64,000 bases of DNA, taken from Halobacterium salinarum DSM 3754 (GTDB lineage Archaea > Halobacteriota > Halobacteria > Halobacteriales > Halobacteriaceae). The stretch is from positions 608,772 through 672,771 of the forward strand of contig NZ_VRYN01000001.1 of NCBI RefSeq assembly GCF_008124605.1. Direction: 5' to 3'. The position numbers were made by a program, and so were the translations under genes. A model generated the notes under the pieces. It had not been told where the DNA came from. It worked only from the letters and a program-made list of their open reading frames with translations, and searched no databases. Positions 8,101 to 17,972 of this stretch are shown one piece after another (the stretch's first letter is position 1; the number at the start of each line of letters is the position of its first letter).

Positions 8101-8138
8101 CCGAAAGTCCAGTATCCAACCCGCCGTTTCGTTCTCGC

Positions 8139-8372
8139 ATGCATCACGTGTACGTCATCGAATGCAGTGACGGCACCTACTACACCGGCTACACGACCGA
8201 CGTCCAGCGACGGGTCGCCGAGCACAACGCCGGCGACGGCGCGAAGTACACGCGGGGGCGCACGCCGGTGACGCTCAGGCACACCGAATCGTTCGACTCG
8301 AAGTCCGAGGCGATGCGCCGCGAGTACCGGATCAAGCAGCTCTCGCGGGCGCAAAAAGAGGCGCTGTTCTGA
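8139..8372 (+). CDS. GIY-YIG (URI-type) nuclease-domain protein
   Basis: A 77-residue single-domain protein. The GIY-YIG core is seen as [20 protein letters not shown], followed by RRVAEHN and [11 protein letters not shown], with a conserved C-terminal [14 protein letters not shown]. Such stand-alone URI-family proteins (UPF0213 type) may be structure-specific DNA nucleases, but their physiological role is poorly known. Tyr and Arg of the family's catalytic set are present. It starts 38 nt after the zinc-finger gene, so the two may be co-transcribed. Confidence 0.85.
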   Translation: MHHVYVIECSDGTYYTGYTTDVQRRVAEHNAGDGAKYTRGRTPVTLRHTESFDSKSEAMRREYRIKQLSRAQKEALF

Positions 8373-8433
8373 CCAGCCCCCACGGACACCAGCAACCGGA
8401 GGGCCTTTGACGAGTCGCGGCGACGACCCGGGC

Positions 8434-9807
8434 ATGGACGAGGTCATCAGTTTCGGCACGGACGGCTGGCGTGCACCCTTATCGGAGTTCACCAGCGACC
8501 GCGTGCGCATCGTCGCACAGGGGGTTGCCGACCACCTCGCGGCCGACGGCGGCGCGGGGGACACGGTCGCCGTCGGATACGACGCCCGCGACACGTCCGC
8601 GGGGTTCGCCGAGGACGCCGCGGACGTGCTGGCGGCCAACGGCTTCGACGTGGTGCTGCCCGAGCGGGACTGCCCGACGCCCGCGGTCTCACACGCCATC
8701 GTCGAACGCGACCTGGCCGGAGCGGTGGTCATCACGGCCTCGCACAACCCCCCCGAGTACAACGGCGTGAAGTTCATTCCCGCTGACGGGGCCGGCGCGC
8801 TCCCCAGCGACACCGAGGGGATCATGGCGAACCTCGGGACGCCGGCGGCGGGCGACCCCACCGGCGAGATCCGGCGGGTGGACTTCACCGGCCCGCACGT
8901 CGCGCACTGCCGCCGCCTCGTGGACGCGTCGCTGGACGGGCTGACGGTCGTGTACGACGCGATGCACGGCAGTGGCCGCGGCGTCACCGGTGACGCGCTG
9001 GAAGCGGCGGGCGCGGACGTGATCCGGCGGCGCTGCACCCAGGACGCCGCGTTCGGCGGCACCCCACCGGAGCCGACGCCCGAACACCTCGCCGGCCTCG
9101 CCGACGCCGTCGACGAACACGACGCCGACCTCGGCATCGCCAACGACGGGGACGCCGACCGCGTGGCGGCTGTCACACCCGAGCGCGGCGTGCTCGACGG
9201 GAACTGGTTCTACGTGCTGGCCTACGACTACCTGCTGGAGTCCGGGACCGGTCCCGCGGTCCGCACCGTCTCCACGACCGGCCACGTGGACGCGGTGGCC
9301 GCCGCCCACGACTGCGAGGTGGTCGAAGTCCCGGTCGGGTTCAAGTGGGTGGCGGCGGCCGTCGACGACCACGACGCCCTGTTCGGCGGCGAGGAGTCCG
9401 GCGGCTACACGATGCGCGGGCACGTCCGCCAGAAGGACGGCGTGCTGATGGGGCTGCTCGCCGCCGCGGCGGCGAGCGAAACCGCGCTTGACGACCGTAT
9501 CGACGCCATCGAGGACGCCCACGGCGAGATCCACCAGGACAAGACGAGCGTCGACTGCCCGGACGACCGCAAACAGGCGGTGCTCGACGGGCTCAGCACC
9601 GCACTCCCGGACAGCGTCGCGGGCGTCGCCGTCGACAGCGTCAACGACACGGACGGGTTCAAGATCGTGCTCGCGGACGGGTCGTGGCTGCTGGTTCGGC
9701 CGTCGGGCACCGAGCCGAAGATGCGGGTGTACGCGGAGGCGGGCAGCGCCGCCCGCGTCGCGGCGCTGCTGGACGCCGGACGCGAACTCGTCGCGCCCGT
9801 CGTCTGA
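8434..9807 (+). CDS. Phosphomannomutase / phosphoglucomutase family enzyme
   Basis: A 457-residue alpha-D-phosphohexomutase, cytoplasmic. It moves a phosphate between C1 and C6 of a hexose, making sugar-1-phosphates for nucleotide sugars used in S-layer glycosylation. Four family motifs are present: the phosphoserine loop TASHNPPEYNG (about residues 101-111), the metal-binding DGDADR, the sugar-binding GGEESGG, and the phosphate-binding RPSGTEPK near the C-terminus. Which hexose it prefers (mannose, glucose, glucosamine) cannot be read from these motifs. The ATG at 8434 is chosen because the conserved FGTDGWRA motif follows it immediately. Confidence 0.92.
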   Translation: MDEVISFGTDGWRAPLSEFTSDRVRIVAQGVADHLAADGGAGDTVAVGYDARDTSAGFAEDAADVLAANGFDVVLPERDCPTPAVSHAIVERDLAGAVVITASHNPPEYNGVKFIPADGAGALPSDTEGIMANLGTPAAGDPTGEIRRVDFTGPHVAHCRRLVDASLDGLTVVYDAMHGSGRGVTGDALEAAGADVIRRRCTQDAAFGGTPPEPTPEHLAGLADAVDEHDADLGIANDGDADRVAAVTPERGVLDGNWFYVLAYDYLLESGTGPAVRTVSTTGHVDAVAAAHDCEVVEVPVGFKWVAAAVDDHDALFGGEESGGYTMRGHVRQKDGVLMGLLAAAAASETALDDRIDAIEDAHGEIHQDKTSVDCPDDRKQAVLDGLSTALPDSVAGVAVDSVNDTDGFKIVLADGSWLLVRPSGTEPKMRVYAEAGSAARVAALLDAGRELVAPVV

Positions 9808-9821
9808 GGCGGTGGCCCGGG

Positions 9822-10217
9822 CTATCCGAGGATGCCCCGATAGCGCTCGCCGCGGCGCTCGCAGTCGAAGCCCAGGCCGTCGTAGAACGGCTTCACGCCG
9901 GGGTCGAAGTTCGCCGTGAGGGGACGCCAGCGGATCGTCGCCGCCCCGACGAGCCGGGAGCCGATGCCCTGGCCACGGCGACGCCGCCGAACAGCGACCG
10001 CTTCGACGTGCGCGCCCGTCTCGTGTCGGGGGACGGCGACGAGCGCGCCGACGATGCGGTTGTCGTGGTCGGCGACCACGACGGTCCCCGCTTCGATGCG
10101 ATCCGCAACGGTAGCGGCGTCCACAGCCAGGTTCGCGCCGTCGAGCACCCGCATCACGCCGAGGTGGTCGCGTGGCCCCGCCGTCCGGACGACGGGCGTG
10201 GTGGTGTGGTCGGCCAC
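9822..10217 (-). CDS. GNAT-family N-acetyltransferase
   Basis: A 131-residue GNAT protein. The acetyl-CoA-binding motif A appears as [20 protein letters not shown] (R/Q-X-X-G-X-G/A type), followed by a C-terminal [17 protein letters not shown] segment typical of the fold. Substrate unknown. The most likely start is a GTG at 10217-10215, one base after the TGA of the upstream SAMP2-like gene. This gives tight translational coupling. Longer in-frame versions would overlap that gene by more than 80 nt. Confidence 0.8.
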   Translation of the reverse strand: MADHTTTPVVRTAGPRDHLGVMRVLDGANLAVDAATVADRIEAGTVVVADHDNRIVGALVAVPRHETGAHVEAVAVRRRRRGQGIGSRLVGAATIRWRPLTANFDPGVKPFYDGLGFDCERRGERYRGILG

Positions 10218-10218
10218 C

Positions 10219-10443
10219 TCACCCACCCTGGATGAGGCGAAGCACGCGCACGAAATCCGCGTCCACGGGGTGGTCTTCGGGGACCGGCGAACCGTCAACC
10301 ATCACTGCGACCTCGTGGGGGCTCAACCCCACGTCGGCGAGCAGGTCGGCGTACGTCGTCGGCGGCCCGGGTTCGGTGTCGGCGGCCGTGGTGACGGTGA
10401 ACTCGTGGGTGTCCCCGCCGACCACGAACAGAGTCACGCGCAT
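10219..10443 (-). CDS. samp2: Ubiquitin-like small archaeal modifier protein, SAMP2-like
   Basis: A 74-residue beta-grasp protein ending in Gly-Gly. The stretch [18 protein letters not shown] and the tail [10 protein letters not shown] strongly resemble Haloferax SAMP2. SAMP2 is adenylated at its C-terminal Gly by the E1-like UbaA, is conjugated to lysines of target proteins (sampylation), and also donates sulfur for tRNA wobble thiolation. A ~10-residue insertion ([11 protein letters not shown]) lengthens the first loop relative to the version I recall. It starts at the ATG on 10443 and is followed within 1 nt by a GNAT gene. Confidence 0.9.
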   Translation of the reverse strand: MRVTLFVVGGDTHEFTVTTAADTEPGPPTTYADLLADVGLSPHEVAVMVDGSPVPEDHPVDADFVRVLRLIQGG

Positions 10444-10741
10444 ACTGGCGGTACTGCTGTGGCTGCCTTCAGCCCCGCGGTCGTCAGTTCGGAGCGGCGT
10501 CACGCGGCGGTTCGTCGCCGTGGTACTGCCCCCAGGCGACGCCCAGCAGGTGGACGCTGCGGTGGTGACGTTCCCACCGGGCCGCGCGCTGTCGGCAGTG
10601 AGCGCGTGCGTGGGGCTGTCTGTGGCTGCCGTCGCGCCGGAGCTGTCCGGGCGACAACGCCCACGGTGCGCGTTCGCAGCGCCAGCAACCGGATGGGTGG
10701 GTCTCGCGGCGTTTAAGTCCCGCACGCTCGTGGTGGCGAGC
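10444..10741. other. Intergenic region between samp2 and rfcS
   Basis: About 300 nt separating two divergent genes. Only the rfcS TATA element (10712-10717) is clear. A complement-strand frame ending at 10484 carries a CWRC motif but has no usable start codon, so it is not called. Confidence 0.4.
10711..10717 (+). promoter_or_regulatory. TATA element of rfcS
   Basis: gtttaag lies about 27 nt before the ATG at 10742, in otherwise GC-rich sequence, and predicts a leaderless transcript. Confidence 0.55.
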
Positions 10742-11710
10742 ATGACCGACGCCGCGGGCGGCCGCCAGGAGATCTGGGTTGAGAAGTACCGGCCCGAACG
10801 CCTCGAAGACGTGGTTGGCCACCCCGACATCACCGAGCGCCTGCAGAGCTACGTCGACCGCGACGACCTCCCCCACCTCCTGTTTGCGGGGCCGGCGGGC
10901 ACCGGAAAAACGGCGTCCTCAGTGTCGATTGCCAAGGAACTCTACGGCGACGACTGGGAGGACAACTTCCTGGAGTTGAACGCCAGCGACGAACGCGGCA
11001 TCGACGTGGTCCGGGACCGCATCAAGGACTTCGCGCGGTCGTCGTTCGGCGGCCACAACTACCGCGTCATCTTCCTGGACGAGGCGGACGCGCTCACCGA
11101 CGACGCCCAGTCGGCGCTGCGCCGCACGATGGAGCAGTTCTCGAACAACACCCGGTTCATCCTCTCGTGTAACTACTCCTCGAAGATCATCGACCCGATC
11201 CAGTCCCGGTGTGCGGTGTTCCGGTTCGCGCAACTCGGCGACGACGCGGTCGCCGCCCACCTCCGTGAGATCGCCGAGACGGAGGGGCTGGAACACACCG
11301 ACGACGGCATCGACGCGCTGGTGTACGCCGCGGACGGCGACATGCGCCGCGCGATCAACGCCCTCCAGGCGGCCTCGGCGACCGGCGACAGCGTCAACGA
11401 GGAGACCGTCTACGCGATCACCGCGACCGCCCGTCCCGAGGAGATCGAGACGATGGTGACCGAGGCACTGGGCGGCGACTTCGCGGCCGCGCGAGCCACG
11501 CTGGACGACCTCCTCACGAACCGGGGGTTGGCGGGCGGCGACATCATCGACCAGGTGCACCGCTCGGTCTGGGAGTTCGACGTCGAGGAGGCGGCCGCAG
11601 TGCGGCTGCTGGACCGCCTCGGGGAGGCCGACTACCGCATCGCGGAGGGCGCAAACGAGCGCGTGCAACTGGAGGCGCTGTTGGCGTCCGTCGCACTGAA
11701 CGCCGAGTAG
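10742..11710 (+). CDS. rfcS: Replication factor C small subunit (clamp loader)
   Basis: A 322-residue AAA+ clamp-loader subunit. RFC small subunits, with one large subunit, open the PCNA ring and load it at primer-template junctions. Visible motifs are the N-terminal RFC box EIWVEKYRP, Walker A GPAGTGKT, Walker [11 protein letters not shown], sensor 1 CNYSSKII, and the SRC arginine-finger motif QSRCAVFRF. Length is normal for the family. The start is fixed by the TATA element and by EIWVEKYRP shortly after it. The preceding open frame extends far upstream but is non-coding in character. Confidence 0.97.
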   Translation: MTDAAGGRQEIWVEKYRPERLEDVVGHPDITERLQSYVDRDDLPHLLFAGPAGTGKTASSVSIAKELYGDDWEDNFLELNASDERGIDVVRDRIKDFARSSFGGHNYRVIFLDEADALTDDAQSALRRTMEQFSNNTRFILSCNYSSKIIDPIQSRCAVFRFAQLGDDAVAAHLREIAETEGLEHTDDGIDALVYAADGDMRRAINALQAASATGDSVNEETVYAITATARPEEIETMVTEALGGDFAAARATLDDLLTNRGLAGGDIIDQVHRSVWEFDVEEAAAVRLLDRLGEADYRIAEGANERVQLEALLASVALNAE

Positions 11711-11718
11711 GTGGCTGG

Positions 11719-12702
11719 CTACTGGTTGAGCGCGGCGGGCGGCCCGCCCGGCAACTGGTCGCGGTCGTGGGGCGCGAAGAACGCCGGGTTCGGGCCCGTC
11801 GGGACGAGGCGCTTGGGGTTGAGGTGGCCGTGGCTGCGGTAGTAGTGCTGCTTGACGTGCTCCATGTAGAGGGTGTCCGCGACGCCGGGGAGCTGGCAGA
11901 GCTCCCGAAGGTACGGCCAGAGGTTGTCGTGGTCGCTGATGCGCTTGCGGTTGCACTTGAAGTGCGTGTGGTAGACCTCGTCGAAGCGGTACAGGGTCGT
12001 GAACATCGCCACGTCGGCCTCCGTGAGCACGTCGCCGGCGAGGTAGCGCTGCTCCGCGAGCACGTCGTCGTAGTGCGCGAGCGCCTCGAAGAGGTCGTCG
12101 ACGGCGTTGTCGTACGCGCGCTGGCTGTCCGCGAAGCCGGCGCGGTAGACGCCGTTGTTGATGGGGTCGTAGATGTCCTCGATGAGGCGGTCCACCTCGT
12201 CCCGGTAGCCCTCGGGGTAGAGGTCCACGTCGCGTGTGGCGTGGTCGTCGAAGGCCACGTCCAGCATCCGCATGATTTCCTCGCTTTCGTTGTTCACGAT
12301 GGTGTCCGCGTCCGTGTCGTACAGCACGGGCACCGTGACGCGGCCCGTGTATTCGGGGTCGGCTTCGGTGTAGACGTCCCGGAGGTGGGTGCCGCCGAAG
12401 ACGTGGTCGGGCGTGCAGCCGGGTTTTTCGGGGTCGAACGTCCAGCCCTGATCGTAGCGCACGGGGTCGACGACGCTGACCGAGATCGCGTCTTCGAGGC
12501 CCAAGAGCGCGCGCACGAGGAGCGTGCGGTGGGCCCACGGGCAGGCGTAGGAGACGTAGAGGTGGTAGCGCCCGGCCGCCGGGGGTACGTCGTCGCCGAC
12601 CCAGTTCCGGAAGCTGGTGGTGTCGCGCTCGAAGGCACCGTCGTCGCTGTGTTCGTTCATGTCCGCCTCAGTGCGCCAGTCACCGTCGATCATGCGGCCC
12701 AT
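11719..12702 (-). CDS. Glutathionyl-hydroquinone reductase-like (Xi-class GST) protein
   Basis: A 327-residue protein of the ECM4/YqjG type. The N-terminal thioredoxin-like domain carries the catalytic Cys in YVSYACPWAHRTL. Other family marks are DPVRYDQGWTFDPEKPGCT, VTVPVLYD, and the C-terminal helical domain with RYLAGDVLTEADVAMFTTL. Bacterial relatives reductively remove glutathione from glutathionyl-hydroquinones. Haloarchaea make gamma-glutamylcysteine rather than glutathione, so the thiol partner here is probably different (inference). The ATG at 12702 is taken because MGRMIDGDWRTE matches the usual start of haloarchaeal homologues. It is convergent with rfcS, with 8 nt between the genes. 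Confidence 0.88.
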   Translation of the reverse strand: MGRMIDGDWRTEADMNEHSDDGAFERDTTSFRNWVGDDVPPAAGRYHLYVSYACPWAHRTLLVRALLGLEDAISVSVVDPVRYDQGWTFDPEKPGCTPDHVFGGTHLRDVYTEADPEYTGRVTVPVLYDTDADTIVNNESEEIMRMLDVAFDDHATRDVDLYPEGYRDEVDRLIEDIYDPINNGVYRAGFADSQRAYDNAVDDLFEALAHYDDVLAEQRYLAGDVLTEADVAMFTTLYRFDEVYHTHFKCNRKRISDHDNLWPYLRELCQLPGVADTLYMEHVKQHYYRSHGHLNPKRLVPTGPNPAFFAPHDRDQLPGGPPAALNQ

Positions 12703-12790
12703 GCCCGTCGGTACGCGAGCCAGCGGCTTAGCAGTGGGGGCGGGGTTTGATTCCACGGGGTATTTGACCGGCGACACCGAAACGCAGGCC

Positions 12791-13501
12791 ATGCCACACA
12801 GACGGCGCGTGCTCACGGCGACGGCAGCGGCGGCGAGCCTGTCGCTTGCCGGCTGTCTCTCGAACGACGGCGGCGGCGACAGCCAGGCGTCCAGTTCCAC
12901 GGACGCCGAGACGACCGGCGACGCAGCGTCGCTGGCCGACCACCCGGCGGCGGCGGGGCTGGACGCCCAGCCCGTGCTCGGCCCGGACCCGCTGTCGGCC
13001 GACACCACGGTGGTGGTGTTCTCCGATCCGTCGTGTCCGCACTGCCAGGACTTCGAGGCGGACGTGTTCCCGAAGCTGAACGCGAACTTCATCGAGCCGG
13101 GGTCGCTGTCGTACGTCTACCGGAACATGGCGTTCGTCGCGCCGTGGGCGACAGGCGCTGTGCACGCCTTCGAGGAGACCTACGAGCGAAACGCGGACGC
13201 GTTCTGGGCGCTCCGCGAGTGGGTGTACAGCAACCCCGACCAGGTCGCCGACGATCCCGGCGAAGCCATCAAATCGTACCTGGCGTCGGAGACCGACATC
13301 GAGGACCCCGAGGCGGTCCGGACGGCGGCCGCCGAGCGCACGCAGAGCGCGCAGGTCTCCCAGGACGAAACCGCCGCGAAGAACGCCGGGATCAAGTCGA
13401 CGCCCGGGTTCGTGGTGGCTGCCGACGGCGTCGTCACCACGTCGTTCACCGGCGCGAAGCCCTACGACGAGTTCGTCGAGTTGGCTGGGCTGAGCGAGTA
13501 G
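12791..13501 (+). CDS. Tat-exported DsbA-like thiol-disulfide lipoprotein
   Basis: A 236-residue protein. The N-terminus has a Tat-type signal ([20 protein letters not shown]) ending in a lipobox, LAGC, so it should be lipid-anchored outside the membrane after TatC-dependent export. A low-complexity Ser/Asp/Thr tether follows. The thioredoxin-fold domain has a CPHC redox pair in [12 protein letters not shown] and the helical insertion of DsbA-like proteins. The cis-Pro loop is seen as [13 protein letters not shown]. The likely role is forming or isomerising disulfides in exported proteins. Partner and direction of electron flow are unknown. Confidence 0.88.
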   Translation: MPHRRRVLTATAAAASLSLAGCLSNDGGGDSQASSSTDAETTGDAASLADHPAAAGLDAQPVLGPDPLSADTTVVVFSDPSCPHCQDFEADVFPKLNANFIEPGSLSYVYRNMAFVAPWATGAVHAFEETYERNADAFWALREWVYSNPDQVADDPGEAIKSYLASETDIEDPEAVRTAAAERTQSAQVSQDETAAKNAGIKSTPGFVVAADGVVTTSFTGAKPYDEFVELAGLSE

Positions 13502-13530
13502 CGCGTGGGGTGCGGTAGCGCTCCCGGAAC

Positions 13531-13537
13531 TGTTTTA
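13531..13537 (+). promoter_or_regulatory. TATA element of alaS
   Basis: tgtttta sits about 28 nt before the alaS ATG (13563), consistent with a very short leader. Confidence 0.5.
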
Positions 13538-13562
13538 CTCGCTCGCCGGCCACCTACGTCCA

Positions 13563-16352
13563 ATGAGCGACCTCGAATCTGCCTACCGCCTCGAATACTT
13601 CGAGGAGGAGGGGTTTCACCGCCGGGAATGCGTGTCGTGTGGCGCGCACTTCTGGACGCGCGACGGCGACCGCGAGACGTGCGGTGAGCCGCCCTGCGAG
13701 GACTACCAGTTCATCGACAACCCCGGCTTCGATGCGTCGTACTCGCTGACCGAGATGCGGTCGGCGATGGTGTCGTACTTCGAGCGCGCGGGCCACGACA
13801 GCATCGACCCGTATCCGGTGGCGGCGAACCGGTGGCGCGACGACGTGCTGTTGACCCAGGCGTCGATCTATGACTTCCAGCCCCACGTCACGAGCGGGGC
13901 GTCGCCGCCACCGGCGAACCCGCTGGTGGTGAGCCAGCCCTGCATTCGGATGCAGGACATCGACAACGTGGGGAAGACCGGGCGGCACACGATGGCGTTC
14001 GAGATGCTGGGCCATCACGCGTTCAACGCCGACGAGGGCACCGACTACGCCTACGACGGGGAGGTGTACTGGAAGGACACGGCCGTCGAGCACTGCGAGG
14101 GGTTGCTGGCTGACGTGGGGGTATCCCTGGACGAGGTGACGTTCATCGAGGATCCCTGGGTCGGCGGCGGGAACGCCGGCGCGGCGTTCGAGGTCATCTA
14201 TCGGGGCTTGGAGTTGGCGACGCTGGTGTTCATGAGCCTCGAACGGGATCCGGACGGCGAGTACGAGATGAAAGACGGGCACACGTACGCGGAGATGGAC
14301 CGCCGCGTCGTGGACACCGGCTACGGCGTCGAGCGCTGGACGTGGATGAGCCAGGGCACGCCGACCGTCTACGAGGCGGTCTACCCCGACACCATCGACT
14401 TCCTCAAAGAGCAGGCGGGCATCGAGCACACCGACGAGGAGGCCGAACTCGTGCACCGTGCGTCGAAGCACGCGGGGAACCTCGATATCGACGAGGTGGC
14501 CGACATCGAGGACGCGCGCGCCGGGATCGCGGCCGAGCTGGGTGTCGACGCCGAGCGCCTCACCGAGCTTGTGGCGCCCCTGGAGGACATCTACGCGATC
14601 GCCGACCACTCCCGGGTGTTGGCGTACATGTTCGGCGACGGGATCGTGCCGTCGAACGTCGGCACGGGCTATCTGGCGCGGATGGTGCTGCGCCGCACCA
14701 AGCGCTTGGTGGATGACATCGGTGCCGACGTACCCCTCGACGAGCTCGTCGACATGCAGGCCGACCGGCTGGGGTACGAGAACCGCGACACGATCCGGAG
14801 CATCGTGCGGTCGGAGGTCGAGAAGTACGGGGAGACCCTCGAACGTGGGGGGCGTCGCGTCGAGCAGTTGGCCGAGGAGTACGCCGACCGCGGGGAGCCG
14901 ATTCCGACCGACGAGCTGATCGAGCTGTACGACTCACACGGCATCCAGCCGGGGATGGTCGCCGACATCGCCGCCGACGTCGGGGCGACCGTCGACGCGC
15001 CCGACGACTTCTATTCGCTGGTGGCGGCCCGCCACGACGACGGCGACGGCGGGGCGGCGGGCGGCGACGGCGGCGGCGACGACCGGCTAGCGGATCTGCC
15101 CGAGACGGAGACGCTGTACTACGACGACGCGTACGGGTCTGAGTTCGAGGCCGTTGTCCTCGACGTCTTCGAGCGGGAGGGCGAGGACGGCGACGCCGCC
15201 TTCGACGTGGTGCTCGATCAGACGATGTTCTACCCGGAGGGCGGCGGGCAGCCGGCGGACACGGGCGTGTTGACCGGTGACGACCACACCGTGGACGTGA
15301 TCGACGTCCAGGAGCGCGACGGCGTGGTGTTGCATCGCACCACCGACAACCCCGGGAAGGGGGAGTTCGTGCGCGGGCAGATCGACACCGAGCGCCGCCG
15401 CCGGCTGATGGCCCACCACACGGCGACGCATATTGTGGTGTACGCCGCCCGGCAGGTGCTGGGCGAGCACGTCCGGCAGGCCGGCGCGCAGAAGGGCGTC
15501 GACTCCTCGCGCATCGACGTCACGCACTACGAGCGCGTGGACAGGGAGACCGTCAAGGAGATCGAGCGCGTGGCGAACGAGATCGTGCGCGCGAACACGA
15601 GCGTGCAGTGCGAGTGGCCCGATCGCCACGAGGCCGAGGCGGAGTACGGGTTCGACCTCTATCAGGGCGGCATCCCGGCGGGAGAGCAGATCCGGCTCGT
15701 GCACGTCGACGACGACGTGCAGGCCTGCGGGGGGACCCACGTGGCTCGCACTGGTGAGATCGGGTCGATCAAGATCCTGAACGCCGAGCGCGTGCAGGAC
15801 GGCGTCGAGCGGCTGACGTTCGCTGCGGGGGCGGCCGCCGTCGAGCACGTGCAGGGGCAGGAAGACGATCTGCGGGCGGCCGCCGAGGTGCTCGATGTGA
15901 CGCCGACGGAGGTCCCGGAGACTGCCGAGCGGTTTTTCACCGAGTGGAAGGACCGCGGGAAGACCATCGACGACCTCAAAGAGCAGCTCGCGGAGGCGCG
16001 GGCGTCCGGCGGCGGTGCCGGCGAAGAGGTCGACGTCGCCGGCACGACGGCCGTCGTGCAGCGCGTGGACGGCGACATGGACGAGTTGCAAGCGACCGCG
16101 AACGCGCTGGTCGACGGCGGACAGGTCGCGGTCGTCGGCTCCGGTGCCGACGGCGCGCAGTTCGTCGTGGGCGTCCCCGACGGTGTGCCCGTGAACGCCG
16201 GCGAGGTCGTCGGCGAACTCGCGGCTATGGTGGGGGGCGGTGGCGGTGGGCCGCCGGACTTCGCGCAGGGCGGGGGACCGGACGCGGAGCGCCTCGACGA
16301 CGCACTGTCGCGGGCGGCCGACGTGCTCGGTGACGCCGCGAGCGCGGAGTAA
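13563..16352 (+). CDS. alaS: Alanine-tRNA ligase
   Basis: A 929-residue archaeal-type AlaRS, charging tRNA-Ala and clearing mischarged Ser/Gly. Archaeal AlaRS begins with a zinc-binding stretch, seen here as CVSCGAHFW...CGEPPC (residues ~21-43). The class II aminoacylation domain follows ([14 protein letters not shown]). The editing domain has HHTATH (about 618-623) and CGGTH (about 721-725). A Gly/Asp-rich linker at residues ~492-510 and a Gly-rich near-C-terminal segment ([17 protein letters not shown]) are present. It is a monocistronic gene with its own TATA element. Confidence 0.97.
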   Translation: MSDLESAYRLEYFEEEGFHRRECVSCGAHFWTRDGDRETCGEPPCEDYQFIDNPGFDASYSLTEMRSAMVSYFERAGHDSIDPYPVAANRWRDDVLLTQASIYDFQPHVTSGASPPPANPLVVSQPCIRMQDIDNVGKTGRHTMAFEMLGHHAFNADEGTDYAYDGEVYWKDTAVEHCEGLLADVGVSLDEVTFIEDPWVGGGNAGAAFEVIYRGLELATLVFMSLERDPDGEYEMKDGHTYAEMDRRVVDTGYGVERWTWMSQGTPTVYEAVYPDTIDFLKEQAGIEHTDEEAELVHRASKHAGNLDIDEVADIEDARAGIAAELGVDAERLTELVAPLEDIYAIADHSRVLAYMFGDGIVPSNVGTGYLARMVLRRTKRLVDDIGADVPLDELVDMQADRLGYENRDTIRSIVRSEVEKYGETLERGGRRVEQLAEEYADRGEPIPTDELIELYDSHGIQPGMVADIAADVGATVDAPDDFYSLVAARHDDGDGGAAGGDGGGDDRLADLPETETLYYDDAYGSEFEAVVLDVFEREGEDGDAAFDVVLDQTMFYPEGGGQPADTGVLTGDDHTVDVIDVQERDGVVLHRTTDNPGKGEFVRGQIDTERRRRLMAHHTATHIVVYAARQVLGEHVRQAGAQKGVDSSRIDVTHYERVDRETVKEIERVANEIVRANTSVQCEWPDRHEAEAEYGFDLYQGGIPAGEQIRLVHVDDDVQACGGTHVARTGEIGSIKILNAERVQDGVERLTFAAGAAAVEHVQGQEDDLRAAAEVLDVTPTEVPETAERFFTEWKDRGKTIDDLKEQLAEARASGGGAGEEVDVAGTTAVVQRVDGDMDELQATANALVDGGQVAVVGSGADGAQFVVGVPDGVPVNAGEVVGELAAMVGGGGGGPPDFAQGGGPDAERLDDALSRAADVLGDAASAE

Positions 16353-16367
16353 CGCCGGATCGGCGGC

Positions 16368-16757
16368 TCAGTACGCGTCGTCCGGGTCGAAGACCTGGTC
16401 GCCGACGGTGTCGCCGTCGAGCGTGCGGTGGAAGCAGGATTCGTGGCCGGTGTGGCAGGCGCCGCCGGTCTGGGCGACGAGATACAGCAGGGCGTCGCCG
16501 TCGCAGTCGACGCGGATCTCGTCGACGGATTGGGTGTTGCCGCTGGTTGCGCCTTTCTCCCAGAGTTCGTCGCGGGACCGCGAGTAGTAGTGCGCCCGCC
16601 CGGTGGTGGCGGTTTTCGCGACCGCCTCGCGGGTGGCGTACGCGAGCATGAGTACGTCGCGGCTGTCGGCGTCCTGGGCGATCACGGCGACGAGGCCGTC
16701 GCCGTCGTCGGTGTGGCCGGCACCGCCGAAGTCGAGGTCGACGTCGAACTCCTCCAT
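16368..16757 (-). CDS. hisI: Phosphoribosyl-AMP cyclohydrolase
   Basis: A 129-residue HisI, third step of histidine synthesis, opening the purine ring of PR-AMP. The zinc and magnesium ligands are visible in [17 protein letters not shown] and in [26 protein letters not shown] and [14 protein letters not shown] are family signatures. It is a stand-alone HisI without the HisE pyrophosphohydrolase domain. It is convergent with alaS (15 nt apart). hisA and hisB lie 9 kb away, so the pathway is dispersed. Confidence 0.95.
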   Translation of the reverse strand: MEEFDVDLDFGGAGHTDDGDGLVAVIAQDADSRDVLMLAYATREAVAKTATTGRAHYYSRSRDELWEKGATSGNTQSVDEIRVDCDGDALLYLVAQTGGACHTGHESCFHRTLDGDTVGDQVFDPDDAY

Positions 16758-16802
16758 ACTGGCGACTGGGTTCCCCGGGGGTTAGTGGTTGTGCGTGCCG
16801 GG

Positions 16803-17747
16803 TCAGGCCGCCGCGAACCCCAGAGCGTCCAGCACGTAGAACAGCACGTCGCCGAACGTGAGCGCGACGACGAGGCCGGCGAACAGCGGCAGGAGGAACG
16901 GGACGCCGGGGGTGACCCAGACGTCGTCGTGGTCGGTGATGAGGTCGAGGCCGTCGCGGAGCTGGGCTGGGGTGGTGCCGTACGCGGAGTGGTCGATGTC
17001 CGCGAGGAACGCGGCGGCACCCCAGGGGTCGCCGCTGCCGTCGGTGGCGACTGCGCCGTCGGTCGGGTCGCCGGGGGTATCGGGGAGCGTGTCCGGGTGT
17101 CGGAGGCCGGGGTCCGAGCGGAGGTCCGCGAGCGTGCAGTCACGCCATCGGAGATACATCCGGAGGGCGTCCAGGTCGAGGCCGCTGCGCGTGAACCCGC
17201 CGGCCGAGGATTCCAGCAGGCTGCCGTGGACCGTGGCGAGGTCGTCGGCGGCGACCCGCCGGCCGACGAACATGACCACGGAGACGTTCCCGGTGAGGGC
17301 GTTCCGAGCGCCGAGCACGAGCGGGTACGCGAGTGCGAACAGCACCGTGTTCGTGAGGACGGTCAGCGAGAAGACGCCGAGCGTGGTGGAGACACCGGGG
17401 AGTGCGTAGCCCGCGAACTCGTAGGCGGGGTAGGTGGGGAAGAGGACGGCGAGCACCATGAACGCGCGGGCGTCCGCGCCGCCGAAGCCGCCGATATACC
17501 AGAAGCCGTACGCCAGCGGGATGACGAACAGGAGGCTGAACGCGGTTCGGATGGCGAACGGCGTGAGCCCGCCGGGGATGCCGAGTGCGACGAAGCCGTC
17601 CCACAGCAGGAGGAGCACGCCGAGGAGCGCCAGTGGCCCCCAGAGGGTGTTCGAGACGCGGCGCGTGTGTATGTCGCGGACGGCGGCCCAGCCGAGCGCT
17701 GGCACTGCAACGAGCCGGAGGAGATCCGGTATCGAGGCGTCGACCAC
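16803..17747 (-). CDS. A24-family prepilin/archaellin peptidase
   Basis: A 314-residue aspartic intramembrane peptidase of the TadV/PibD type, which removes the positively charged N-terminal leader of type IV pilins and archaellins. The two catalytic aspartates are visible: one in [12 protein letters not shown] (near residue 25) and one in the GxGD-like [11 protein letters not shown] (near 90, here with Ala between Gly and Asp). About six to eight hydrophobic segments surround a hydrophilic middle domain (residues ~170-265), an insertion larger than in minimal PibD. Substrates are not encoded nearby. Confidence 0.85.
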   Translation of the reverse strand: MVDASIPDLLRLVAVPALGWAAVRDIHTRRVSNTLWGPLALLGVLLLLWDGFVALGIPGGLTPFAIRTAFSLLFVIPLAYGFWYIGGFGGADARAFMVLAVLFPTYPAYEFAGYALPGVSTTLGVFSLTVLTNTVLFALAYPLVLGARNALTGNVSVVMFVGRRVAADDLATVHGSLLESSAGGFTRSGLDLDALRMYLRWRDCTLADLRSDPGLRHPDTLPDTPGDPTDGAVATDGSGDPWGAAAFLADIDHSAYGTTPAQLRDGLDLITDHDDVWVTPGVPFLLPLFAGLVVALTFGDVLFYVLDALGFAAA

Positions 17748-17972
17748 TACCGGGTGAGGGACCTACGGTTGCTTAGCTGTTTTGCACGTGGTCGGCCGGG
17801 CTGTGTGGACACCGCGCGAATAAGTAATGAACTTTTATGAAGGATGGGGGCGGAGCGTTCGACACGGATGCTCCCCCGACAGCCCGGATCGGCCCGCACA
17901 GCGTCGTTGTTTCAGATCCCTGTAATCGCCAATACGTTTATTGTCGATGTCTGTTTCGACTACTAACGAACA
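17748..17972. promoter_or_regulatory. Upstream region of the glutamate mutase operon
   Basis: A 225-nt non-coding region. A TATA element (gtttatt, 17936-17942) lies about 30 nt before the mamA ATG. Further upstream an imperfect hairpin pairs 17846-17856 with 17870-17877 (GGGGG..GAGC with GCTCCCCC). It is AT-richer than its surroundings. No B12 riboswitch-like sequence is recognisable. Confidence 0.5.

Noticed and set aside
10484-10702. Complement-strand frame with CWRC and WERHH motifs between samp2 and rfcS
   Set aside because: Looks like a tiny zinc protein, but no ATG, GTG or TTG occurs in frame at a sensible place (only CTG/GTC codons), and it runs into the rfcS promoter. Kept as a curiosity only.
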